From NCBI RefSeq assembly GCF_002014965.1, contig NZ_MUXT01000008.1, forward strand, positions 364,678-428,677: DNA of 64,000 nt, read 5' to 3'. This DNA is from Moraxella canis. GTDB taxonomy: Bacteria > Pseudomonadota > Gammaproteobacteria > Pseudomonadales > Moraxellaceae. Made by a program: the position numbers and the translations under genes. The notes beneath the pieces were generated by a model. That model ran no database searches, was not told where the DNA came from, and worked only from the letters and a program-made list of their open reading frames with translations. Positions 56,734-64,000 of the stretch are shown in pieces (position 1 is the first letter of the stretch; every line of letters begins with the position of its first letter).

Positions 56734-57393
56734 TTATTTCGCATCTTTAACAGCATTATAGCTATCGATAAGCGGTGAATACTCGGTGCTGATTTCATAG
56801 AATAGCTGTGTGTAGCCTTCCATGTCTTCGCGCCAGTCACGGCGTAGCTCATTTGCCATCGCAAACCAAGTCAGTAGCTGCGCGCCTTCTTGCTGCATGC
56901 GTAGCCAAGCGGCATTGCGGCTGATGTCATTAAATGTACCTGAAGCATCGGTGATTACAAATACTTCATAACCTTGCTTAAGCGCAGATAATACTGGGAA
57001 TGCAACGCACACTTCGGTCACGATACCTGCAATAACTAGCTGCTTACGACCAGTTTTTTTAATGGCTTTAACAAAGTCTTCGTTATCCCAAGCATTAATC
57101 TGACCAGGGCGTGCGATATAATCAGCATCTTTGAACATTTCTTTAAGCTCTGGGAACAAGGGACCGTTTGGACCTTCTTCAAAGCTTGTGGTCATAATGG
57201 CTGGTAAATTGAAATATTTGGTGATTTTAGCCAAAGCAAGTACGTTATTTTTAAATTCGTTGGCTGGCATATCACGGCATAGAGTCTGCAGACCAGTTTG
57301 ATGGTCAACAAATAAAACGACTGCGTCATCTACCGAAAGGCGATTATATAGATTGTCATCCGTTTTTAGGTCTGGTTTTTTAGATTTAAACAT
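56734..57393 (-). CDS. YcaC-like isochorismatase-family hydrolase
   Basis: A 219-residue cysteine hydrolase. The catalytic triad is suggested by Asp in VVLFVDHQTGLQTL, the lysine region around KKTGRKQLVIAG, and Cys in GIVTEVCVAFPVLSALKQG. SFEEGPNGPLFPEL and IARPGQINAWDNEDF are typical of YcaC, an octameric hydrolase whose true substrate is unsettled. AAAGGATAATGTT precedes the ATG. It is in the same direction as the FMN reductase and DUF1275 genes, but separated from them by 368 bases. Confidence 0.9.
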   Translation of the reverse strand: MFKSKKPDLKTDDNLYNRLSVDDAVVLFVDHQTGLQTLCRDMPANEFKNNVLALAKITKYFNLPAIMTTSFEEGPNGPLFPELKEMFKDADYIARPGQINAWDNEDFVKAIKKTGRKQLVIAGIVTEVCVAFPVLSALKQGYEVFVITDASGTFNDISRNAAWLRMQQEGAQLLTWFAMANELRRDWREDMEGYTQLFYEISTEYSPLIDSYNAVKDAK

Positions 57394-57761
57394 AACATTA
57401 TCCTTTGATGAGTTATCGTAATGAGTTCAATTTCCCCAGTATCAATGCGCTCATTGAATGAATTTACTGTTTAGCATTTTTAGACTGATCCAAGTCCATG
57501 AATAGCGATCTAAAAGTGATTAACAGTTGATACTGGGTTTAGGATAACACCGTTCTTGGGATTCACTTTATTAGTTTGGTGAACTTTTAGTAAGCGCTTT
57601 GTAATTTTTGTATGCGCGATCTTTATGAGCGTTGGGCTTTGTATGCCCTTTAAGAATTTGGTAATAATTGAGAGTTTATTGATTAGTTAATATTAATACT
57701 TTATGAATAAAAGGACACCAAATGGCGTCCTTAAACTCAACACTGGCTGACCATCAAGTCA
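57394..57761. other. 368-base intergenic region with a long-range inverted repeat
   Basis: The region upstream of the YcaC-like gene holds an 11-bp inverted repeat: CCCAGTATCAA at 57435-57445 and TTGATACTGGG at 57537-57547, with the arms about 90 bases apart. The left end of the DUF1275 terminator is at 57705. No gene is supported here. Confidence 0.6.
57705..57730 (-). terminator. Terminator of the DUF1275 gene
   Basis: On the minus strand GGACGCC pairs with GGTGTCC (one G-T pair) through a 4-base loop and is followed by TTTTATTC. Confidence 0.8.
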
Positions 57762-58493
57762 TCAAGATAGATAGTCTTTGTCGCGCGCTTTGAATGCCAA
57801 ATACAGTACTGGCAAAATGAACGGTCCAATAGACCAAAAATCAATCGCCAAATATAAAAGCGTACCAATCAGCGCACCAAACGCAAAGGTAAACACCACC
57901 GCCGCGCTGTATTTTAGGCTTTCCATATTACACTGCGTGCGGTTAAAAATGTAATCTGACAAATCAATCCCAAGCTGTGTGGTGTTACCTGTCATCAATA
58001 ATGTTGGGCGCACTTTACCCATGATGGTTTTGCCCGCGGTATTACGAATCGCAAACGCCATCAAACCTAAAAATCCTGTAATACCTACTTCCCACGCACC
58101 GCGCACTTCAAACGGACCTAAGATCAGCGCCGCCGCCATAAATGCGCTCAAAAACAGCACTTCGGCAAATAAAAGCTCGCTTAAGATGGGCTTATCCGCT
58201 GGTCTGACAGCGATATAGCGCTTGGTGAGCACCACAGTCAAGATAAATACTGGCAAAGCACCAAGCTTAATCCACAAGTCATCGCCACTTTTGACAATGC
58301 CTGCACCTGCCATCACCAAGTTTCCTGTAACGTGGTTGGTAAAAAAGCCAAGCAGCGCAATAAAACCAATGGTATCAATCGCACCACCAACCAAGGTCAA
58401 TAAAATCGACGCTTCATAGCGCTTCCAAAACCCTCCACTTGGCTTTACAATTTTTTTACTTTCGTCTTTACTGTCTTCGACGTTTTGACTCAT
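57762..58493 (-). CDS. YoaK-type DUF1275 membrane protein
   Basis: A 243-residue inner-membrane protein. The first 25 residues are charged; helices begin at ASILLTLVGGAIDTIGFIAL, and the conserved GFFTNHVTGNLVMAGAGIVK motif of DUF1275 follows, then TLLMTGNTTQLGIDLSDYIF. The function of the family is unknown; some members respond to cysteine or oxidative stress. It starts 1 base after the FMN reductase stop, with GGGGATAAC as ribosome-binding site, so the two are in one operon. Confidence 0.9.
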   Translation of the reverse strand: MSQNVEDSKDESKKIVKPSGGFWKRYEASILLTLVGGAIDTIGFIALLGFFTNHVTGNLVMAGAGIVKSGDDLWIKLGALPVFILTVVLTKRYIAVRPADKPILSELLFAEVLFLSAFMAAALILGPFEVRGAWEVGITGFLGLMAFAIRNTAGKTIMGKVRPTLLMTGNTTQLGIDLSDYIFNRTQCNMESLKYSAAVVFTFAFGALIGTLLYLAIDFWSIGPFILPVLYLAFKARDKDYLS

Positions 58494-58494
58494 G

Positions 58495-59040
58495 TTATCC
58501 CCCTATAAATTCAACCAATGCTTCAGCAAATGCATCCAAAAACTCTTTGGTTCTGTCGCTTGTCACCTGCCCTTCTTCGATACTTTCGGTGGCACGGCTA
58601 AGATACACTTCAGGCGTGATCATGACTTTGGCGGACAGTGACTGCATCACTTTTCGCACATCGATGCCACACTCTCTACCACCATAAGTGCCTGGTACTG
58701 CTGTCACCACAGCGACTTTTTTGGCAGCCCAGACGCTTTGACCATGTGGGCGTGAAGCGATATCGATGACATTTTTAAGTGCCGCAGGCAAAGTGCGATT
58801 ATGCTCTGGCGTGACAATCAAAATGGCATCAGATGCTTGGATCTGCTGACGCACTCTATCATAGCTTTCGATGGATTGTTGATCATAATCTTGGTTATAC
58901 AGCGGCAGATCATGAATGACGATCTCCTCAACAGTGACATGATCGGGCAGCTGCTGACTGATATAATTGGCAAAAATTCGATTGATTGAATTTTCGCGCA
59001 GGCTACCAATAATCACCGAAAGCTTCACTGGTTTTATCAT
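58495..59040 (-). CDS. NAD(P)H-dependent FMN reductase family protein
   Basis: A 181-residue flavodoxin-like protein. It opens with PVKLSVIIGSLRENSINRIF, the FMN-phosphate loop of the NADPH-dependent FMN reductase family, and contains ILIVTPEHNRTLPAALKNVI with the second FMN motif, and VVTAVPGTYGGRECGIDVRK. It may reduce quinones, azo compounds or chromate. The ATG at 59040 is preferred (GGAGATCTT upstream); longer frames upstream have no domain. It is first in a pair with the DUF1275 gene. Confidence 0.92.
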   Translation of the reverse strand: MIKPVKLSVIIGSLRENSINRIFANYISQQLPDHVTVEEIVIHDLPLYNQDYDQQSIESYDRVRQQIQASDAILIVTPEHNRTLPAALKNVIDIASRPHGQSVWAAKKVAVVTAVPGTYGGRECGIDVRKVMQSLSAKVMITPEVYLSRATESIEEGQVTSDRTKEFLDAFAEALVEFIGG

Positions 59041-59331
59041 AAGATCTCCAAAATTTTTATCAAATAAAATCAAAAACCTTATTCTAACATGCTTTTGAAG
59101 CGATATTTGATACAAAATGCAACAAGAGATATAACAAAAAGCACAGCTTACAGATGCTTTAGCGCCACCAAGAATCAAAAAATTATGCCATCAAAACCCA
59201 AAAAAATAAAAAGGCTTGCTTATCAATCCTGTGCCACGCACATTCAACCAATAAGCAAACCTTTGACACAGTTCATCCAGTTAGGCTGATCACGCCAATC
59301 CAATCATAAGATGGCGTGATGCATACCAAGA

Positions 59332-59742
59332 TTAAACTCTGTTATGATGCTGTAGACGAGTACCATCTTTGCCTTCATCAAATGAAAACGCTCCAGGACC
59401 GTGCGCAAAGATCATCAAAAAGCCACCTGCCATCGCAATATTTTTCATGAAGTCATTTTGTTGCTCAGGATCGCCAAATGGGTGGAAGATTAGCGCCGAT
59501 AGGATGCTAAAGCCTGCGAATAATAACGCAACCCAGCGTGCCTTAAAGCCCACCAAAATCGCGATACCGCCCAATACTTCCAAAATGATCACCAGTGGCA
59601 ACATGATGCCTGGCACGCCCATCATCTCCATGTAGCCTTGAGTGGCTTCATAGCCGCTAATTTTGCCGATACCTGAGTAGATAAAGATGGCAACCAACAA
59701 TAGACGACCGATCGGTGCGCTGAAGTTTTGTACTTGATTCAT
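59332..59742 (-). CDS. DoxX-family membrane protein
   Basis: A 136-residue protein with four helices. FSAPIGRLLLVAIFIYSGIG and the KISGYEATQGYMEMMGVPGI stretch are characteristic of DoxX, followed by ILEVLGGIAILVGFKARWVA and MIFAHGPGAFSFDEGKDGTR. DoxX proteins are small inner-membrane proteins often linked to thiol, quinone or thiosulfate redox chemistry. AAGGAATTCATT precedes the ATG. Divergent from the LysR gene, with which it shares a 174-base control region. Confidence 0.92.
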   Translation of the reverse strand: MNQVQNFSAPIGRLLLVAIFIYSGIGKISGYEATQGYMEMMGVPGIMLPLVIILEVLGGIAILVGFKARWVALLFAGFSILSALIFHPFGDPEQQNDFMKNIAMAGGFLMIFAHGPGAFSFDEGKDGTRLQHHNRV

Positions 59743-59842
59743 AATGAATTCCTTAAAAAGTTTTATATAATGATTGAATGTTGTGGGGCGTATTTTAATT
59801 GTTGATTAAAGCTGTGTAAACCCCCATATTTGCAAATTATAG

Positions 59843-59860
59843 TTGTTAATTTTAGAACAA
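59843..59860. promoter_or_regulatory. Candidate LysR-type binding site in the doxX-lysR region
   Basis: TTGTT (59843-59847) and AACAA (59856-59860) form an inverted repeat with an 8-base spacer containing a T-N11-A core. It lies about 57 bases before the LysR ATG and about 100 bases before doxX. Sequence plus position suggest autoregulation and control of doxX. Confidence 0.5.
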
Positions 59861-59916
59861 TAAAATTTAGCACAGTTTTTTTTGGATCAATTAAGCATCA
59901 AAAATCGGGTATCAAC

Positions 59917-60825
59917 ATGGGTCAATTAGAAGATATGGCGCTGTTTGTGCGCATCGTCGAAGCAGGCAGCATTACCAAGGCTTCAGAGCAGCTTAATATG
60001 GCAAAATCAGCACTCAGTCGGCGGCTCAAGGACTTAGAAAGCCGCCTGAATGTTCAGCTCATCAGCCGTAATACGCGCAGCTCGGCGCTGACGGATCAAG
60101 GTCGGCATTATTATGATCAAGCACGCAATATTTTGGGCGATGTAGAAATTTTAAATGAGCAAATCAGCGGCATCAAAGCCCGCATCGAAGGTACGCTCAG
60201 AATCACCACGCCATTATCATTTGGCTTGATGCATCTGAGCGATATCATTGATAATTATGCCAAACGCCACCCCTATTTAGATTTTGAGCTGGATTTTTCG
60301 GATCGTCATGTGGATTTGGTCGAAGAAGGCTATGAGCTGGCGATTCGTATTGGTGAGCTTAAAAACTCAAGTTATCAAGCCAGACGCTTGACTAAGATCC
60401 GCTATGCCCTGTGTGCAAGTCCCGCCTATATCCAAGAGCATGGCATGCCCAAAACCATTGATGAGCTTGGTCAGCATGAGTTTTTGCAATATGGCTTGGG
60501 CAAACAAAGCAGCTTACAGCTGATGGATCGGCATGGGCACAGTCATCACATTGATTTTAGCTCAAAAATTAAAGCAAATAATGGTGATTTTTTGGTCAAG
60601 ATGGCGTGTAAGGGTTATGGCATTGCTTTTTTGCCGACCTTTTTGACCTATCAAACCATCGCATCAGGCGCGCTAATCCCTGTGATGACTGACTATGAGC
60701 TACCTTCCTTGAACGCCTATGCGGTCTATCCCCAAAATCGACACTTATCGCAGCGCTGCCGCTCGTTTATTGATTTTATCATTGATGAGCTTGGTGATGA
60801 TCCGTATTGGGATAAGATTGAATAA
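59917..60825 (+). CDS. LysR-family transcriptional regulator
   Basis: A 302-residue protein. The HTH domain is at the N-terminus (MGQLEDMALFVRIVEAGSIT, then KASEQLNMAKSALSRRLKDL), followed by the effector-binding domain with GTLRITTPLSFGLMHLSDII, LDFSDRHVDLVEEGYELAIR and the GYGIAFLPTF segment. The ATG at 59917 is the natural start. Residues upstream of it in the longer frame show no domain. It is divergent from doxX, which it probably controls, perhaps with the FMN reductase/DUF1275 operon nearby. Confidence 0.93.
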   Translation: MGQLEDMALFVRIVEAGSITKASEQLNMAKSALSRRLKDLESRLNVQLISRNTRSSALTDQGRHYYDQARNILGDVEILNEQISGIKARIEGTLRITTPLSFGLMHLSDIIDNYAKRHPYLDFELDFSDRHVDLVEEGYELAIRIGELKNSSYQARRLTKIRYALCASPAYIQEHGMPKTIDELGQHEFLQYGLGKQSSLQLMDRHGHSHHIDFSSKIKANNGDFLVKMACKGYGIAFLPTFLTYQTIASGALIPVMTDYELPSLNAYAVYPQNRHLSQRCRSFIDFIIDELGDDPYWDKIE

Positions 60826-61169
60826 TGATTGTGCTTTAACCATTATATTAGAATTAACAACCAATCAGATGCTCATATATATACATTTTGGCGATTTTCG
60901 ATAGGAAAGCCAAAGTCTAACAGTGCGGTTGATGCGAAAATCACCATCATCAATCGGCTGATCTTTTAGAGTATCTCCAAGCCAACTTTGGCGCGACAAT
61001 TTGCTTGCAAGAGAACAAATTAGCAAACGGTGCTTAAAAGATCTGTTGCTACGCATCACTCAAGCTTAAATCAAGATACTTTTTAGTTACTATTGGTTAT
61101 ATTACTTGTTTCGCTAGACAGCTAAAAGCAAATAATGATCATATTGATCAAAACAAGGCGAATAATATC
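60826..61169. other. 344-base region without a supported gene
   Basis: A minus-strand frame of 64 residues lies here (60865-61059, MMRSNRSFKHRLLICSLASK) but shows no recognised domain, no ribosome-binding site and a residue pattern resembling a degraded coding stretch. I see no RNA gene. It may be decayed DNA between core and accessory regions. Confidence 0.4.
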
Positions 61170-61298
61170 ATGAAACTTTTAATATTAATGGCTTTTATTA
61201 TTTACATTCTTTCTTTTATTACTTATAAAATAAAGAAAGAACTAGACAGAATGAAAGTAGAGCTTAAAAGCACTCAAGCAAAACATAAACGTTGCTAA
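61170..61298 (+). CDS. Possible small single-helix membrane protein (42 residues)
   Basis: The frame starts with ATG 61170 and reads MKLLILMAFIIYILSFITYK, then a charged tail ending KSTQAKHKRC. One hydrophobic helix is followed by a basic region, the layout of many small membrane proteins. AAGGCG lies about 9 bases upstream. A hairpin (AACCAACTG/CAGTTGGTT, 61297-61321) begins at its stop. No known family is recognised. It may also be a chance frame. Confidence 0.4.
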   Translation: MKLLILMAFIIYILSFITYKIKKELDRMKVELKSTQAKHKRC

Positions 61299-61443
61299 CC
61301 AACTGTGATTGCCAGTTGGTTAATGCTTGACATGATATTTGCTGCAAATTAAAAACTTAATAAAAAACCGCCCATTATCCATAATGAGCGATTTTTTATT
61401 TCATCTTATTAAACTATCCCAAAAAATAACTCAATAATATTGT

Positions 61444-64000
61444 TTATATTACTGTAATACCTTGTTGGATATATAAGATTTCATCTCGATTGTTATCATG
61501 CGTATAAGTATCGAACTTAACACCAAACTCATCTGTAATCACTACACCTTTACGCCAAGAACCTGATTTTTCAGAATCTTTAAATAATTCTCCACTGCTA
61601 GGATTACCCAGTGTGCCATTACGACCCAAGTCAACTGTGTCGCTTTTACCACCTGTAATATATAGCTTATTTAAACTGGTATTGTCTATCAAGTCCTGCA
61701 ACGTGATTTGTATCTCATTGCCACGATTCCCCAAATCAATGACTGGGTTATAAATCTTGACATCAAAAGCGTCGCGCATCTCTTTGGTGTCGATGACATC
61801 TTTAGAACCGATCACGGAATGCGTTTGAGCATTCCAATCATAAAGCTCGGCACTGTCTTGCCAGGTAGTTTTAAGGATCGCTTGATAAGCACCAGCATTA
61901 ACTCCTGCACCCAAAGTTAGATTGTCCAAATTCCAACCCATAACATCAATCTCTTCGCCCACATTACCTTTGAAAGTATAGGATAGGAGTCCATCGGATA
62001 ATACAACGCCTTTATTGATTATTTTATCAAAGGACAATTTCATATTAGCCAGTTGCTCGCTACCGTCTCGATCATTTGATTGCACACTAAATGACAACTG
62101 AATGGCATTGGATTTTTGAGTCTTATTGTCAATATAACCAATGTTGGTATATTGATGCGCAGTATAGTATCCGTCATTTGTTGCTCCCTCAGCTTGTTTG
62201 AATTTAGGATTAATAAAGTGGTTGTCACTGAATAAGTCGACAGCATTCTTATATAAATCAAAATTCTCAGTACTGATTTTCTTAAAAGTCCTGCCATTAT
62301 CTAATGACATCTCAACAACTTGAGCACCAACTTGACCTGTTCCGTTTCCGTTAGTTCGATTATATACAAACATCTCTACAGTATAATAACCAGATTCTTG
62401 AACTAAGTAGCCATTCGACTGAGTACCATTCCACGCCTCTTTGTCTTGCACTACAACCTTACCCCCCAAATTAATTTGGAAATGATCATCAGCAAAATAT
62501 CTAAACACTACTGTTTGACCTTCTTTAAGGTAAACTAAACCAGAGGTCTTTTGACCCTGACCTGATTCAACACCCGCTGAATTAATAGAATGTTTTTTGG
62601 CAAGATCGCTTAGGCTGGCATTACCTCCAGTTTTTGTTACTGTAAAATTATTAGCATTAAAATTATAGCCCGATAACTGCGGCTCTACACTCATCACTTG
62701 TTCATTTCTGACAGGCGTATCAGATCCTCGCAAGAAAGATTCAATAATGTCTTCAATCTTAGCATGATCTTTGATACCCTGACTTTCTATACGTGTGCCT
62801 TTAGGAGTGATTTGATACGCAGTCTGCCACCAACCTGTGCCTTTAGGATTAGCCTGACCTGAGCCATCATTGATTAGCTTTGAGCCTATTGTAAAGCTAG
62901 TATTCGCTTCGACTTTTGGGCTGATGTTGATATACATAGTGTTAGCTTTGTCTGCAATATTAGAACCACCATTTGAGGTGATGCCATCATCCATTACTTT
63001 AAAGGTAAATGAATCTTTACCCGAAAAGTTTTGACCACTGATATATGTCAATTGTGCTAAATCACTAGAGGCAATGACATCTCCAATACGCACAAGGGTA
63101 TCAGTATGATTGAATACACCATCGCCATTTTTATCCAAGAATAACTCGCCACTAGTCACCAAAGAATCGATAGTGATACCTGTAAAGTTATTTGGATAAA
63201 AATCCATGGGATCAGTCATACCAAGAGTAAAGCTATTACGGCTAAATTGATATGCACTATCCTCTATAGTTTCCACTAATTGATCTTTTCCAACAGGTGC
63301 GCTAGACACCATATCATACATGATAGAGGTCTCTATGGGCTGTTTATCAAGCTTAACACCTGTTCGATCGCTAACATCAATGTGCGCCCAAACCTTCAGT
63401 ACACCACCTTCTTGGTCAGGTAAGGCAACATTGGAAATCACAATTCTCTTAGTTTCAATCTCATCTAAACTCAATTTGCGTGAAACGATATCAGATGAAC
63501 CAACTTGATAACTAATGCGATCACCAGGGCCCACATCATTGCTCAAATTAATGGTTACGCTTGTCTTGCCTTTTGAAGCTAACCATTCAGGTGAATCCAA
63601 GCGTCTATTAGCATTTTTATCTGCATCAATGGTAAGTGATATCACCTTAGGCGTATCAAGCTTACGATCATTATTAATGTCATTGACTTTAGGTATTTCA
63701 ACCGTATTAATAGCATTAACTTTCTCTTGCAAGCTTTGTTTGGTCTCACCATTACTCTCAGCATTATCGGGTAGCTGCTTAAGCAAAACATTAGCACCAT
63801 CGGTCGCAGCTTTAATTGCAACATTACGCTTCACTATATATAGGGTCTCATCTTGACTGATAATGCCATCACTCCACATTTTTTCAAAATGTGCTTGAGC
63901 ACTTTTTTGAGCAGTTTGACCAATTGTAATATATCTCAAAATTTCATCAATTATGGCTTTTTCAAACGTATCGACGATGTCGTTGTCGTTTCGATCGTTG
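61444..64000 (-). CDS. C-terminal part of a large secreted adhesin (start beyond the window)
   Basis: The last 851 residues of a gene that continues past the right edge; the frame is open at base 64000. Several Asp-rich loops resemble EF-hand or dockerin calcium sites: DRNDNDIVD at the edge, DINNDRKLD, DADKNANRRLD and DKNGDGVFNHTD. A cadherin/tandem-95-like stretch follows (LAQLTYISGQNFSGKDSFTF). Next is a PA14/GLEYA-like segment (LVYLKEGQTVVFRYFADDHF), then an NDRDGSEQL segment typical of large RTX-type adhesins. The end, 'FGVKFDTYTH' to ILYIQQGITVI, resembles type I secretion C-termini. No transporter is in view; the secretion route is inferred. Confidence 0.85.
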   Translation of the reverse strand, partial: NDRNDNDIVDTFEKAIIDEILRYITIGQTAQKSAQAHFEKMWSDGIISQDETLYIVKRNVAIKAATDGANVLLKQLPDNAESNGETKQSLQEKVNAINTVEIPKVNDINNDRKLDTPKVISLTIDADKNANRRLDSPEWLASKGKTSVTINLSNDVGPGDRISYQVGSSDIVSRKLSLDEIETKRIVISNVALPDQEGGVLKVWAHIDVSDRTGVKLDKQPIETSIMYDMVSSAPVGKDQLVETIEDSAYQFSRNSFTLGMTDPMDFYPNNFTGITIDSLVTSGELFLDKNGDGVFNHTDTLVRIGDVIASSDLAQLTYISGQNFSGKDSFTFKVMDDGITSNGGSNIADKANTMYINISPKVEANTSFTIGSKLINDGSGQANPKGTGWWQTAYQITPKGTRIESQGIKDHAKIEDIIESFLRGSDTPVRNEQVMSVEPQLSGYNFNANNFTVTKTGGNASLSDLAKKHSINSAGVESGQGQKTSGLVYLKEGQTVVFRYFADDHFQINLGGKVVVQDKEAWNGTQSNGYLVQESGYYTVEMFVYNRTNGNGTGQVGAQVVEMSLDNGRTFKKISTENFDLYKNAVDLFSDNHFINPKFKQAEGATNDGYYTAHQYTNIGYIDNKTQKSNAIQLSFSVQSNDRDGSEQLANMKLSFDKIINKGVVLSDGLLSYTFKGNVGEEIDVMGWNLDNLTLGAGVNAGAYQAILKTTWQDSAELYDWNAQTHSVIGSKDVIDTKEMRDAFDVKIYNPVIDLGNRGNEIQITLQDLIDNTSLNKLYITGGKSDTVDLGRNGTLGNPSSGELFKDSEKSGSWRKGVVITDEFGVKFDTYTHDNNRDEILYIQQGITVI

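Noticed and set aside
59289..59320. Hairpin ATCACGCCA/TGGCGTGAT downstream of doxX as a terminator
   Set aside because: No T-run follows on either strand, so it was not listed as a terminator.
60865..61059. A 64-residue minus-strand frame in the gap after the LysR gene
   Set aside because: No domain, no ribosome-binding site; possibly decayed DNA, so it is listed only in the description of the gap.
1..64000. CRISPR arrays, intact insertion sequences and DNA uptake words
   Set aside because: I found no regularly spaced repeats, no complete transposase frame with terminal repeats, and no abundant 9-12 base word resembling known uptake sequences.

Overview
The window reads as a piece of a gammaproteobacterial chromosome, most likely Moraxella or a close relative in the Moraxellaceae. 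The evidence is protein-level resemblance, fused nuoCD, a RimO/ThiI/DusA complement typical of gammaproteobacteria, a moderate G+C of roughly the mid-40s with AT-rich intergenic DNA, and an NgoPII-type restriction system. This assignment is inferred from the sequence alone. Most of the window is ordinary core genome. Accessory DNA sits at both ends and in a few small insertions.

Layout. 1-900: edge of a probable integrative element (an excisionase-like gene cut by the window edge, a divergent Cro-like regulator, shared TTACC/GGTAA operators) abutting the 3' end of a tRNA-Gly gene. 934-6475: thiI, then a four-gene acetoacetate/short-chain fatty acid operon (atoE-scoA-scoB-atoB, minus strand). 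6722-14090: glutathione peroxidase, tRNA-Val and tRNA-Asp, rimO, a cysteine-desulfurase-like/2OG-Fe dioxygenase pair, a YebC-family gene and ilvA. 14095-16315: an AT-rich GGCC-type restriction-modification pair wedged tightly between ilvA and an ASCH-domain gene. 16564-21608: hslR, a low-molecular-weight phosphatase, murB, a YdcF-like gene, two identical tandem tRNA-Ser genes and argS. 21752-26822: a VIT-family transporter, a YeeE/YedE half-protein pair with a divergent BigR/SqrR-like ArsR regulator, azlCD, a ferredoxin-NADP reductase and a peroxiredoxin-glutaredoxin fusion.

26970-43692 is the complete nuo operon for respiratory complex I (nuoA to nuoN, minus strand). It is interrupted after nuoCD by a LysE-family exporter gene that carries a single-base frameshift near its 3' end. 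NuoM has an unusual histidine-rich C-terminal tail. 43872-51767: a metallochaperone, a DUF305 lipoprotein, lolA, pdxH, glmM, an alpha/beta hydrolase, a CPBP protease, dusA and tatD. 52111-54722: an AT-rich M20 amidohydrolase plus MFS transporter cassette that looks transferred. 54949-60825: a mechanosensitive channel, then a redox/electrophile-stress-like group (YcaC-type hydrolase, DUF1275 protein, FMN reductase, DoxX, LysR regulator). 61444-end: the C-terminal part of a very large, probably type-I-secreted adhesin whose start lies beyond the window.

I found no CRISPR array and no intact insertion sequence. The observations most worth following up are the frameshifted exporter inside the nuo operon, the His-rich NuoM tail, the marked scarcity of GGCC sites outside the M20/MFS cassette, the element boundary at tRNA-Gly, and the desulfurase-like/dioxygenase pair.
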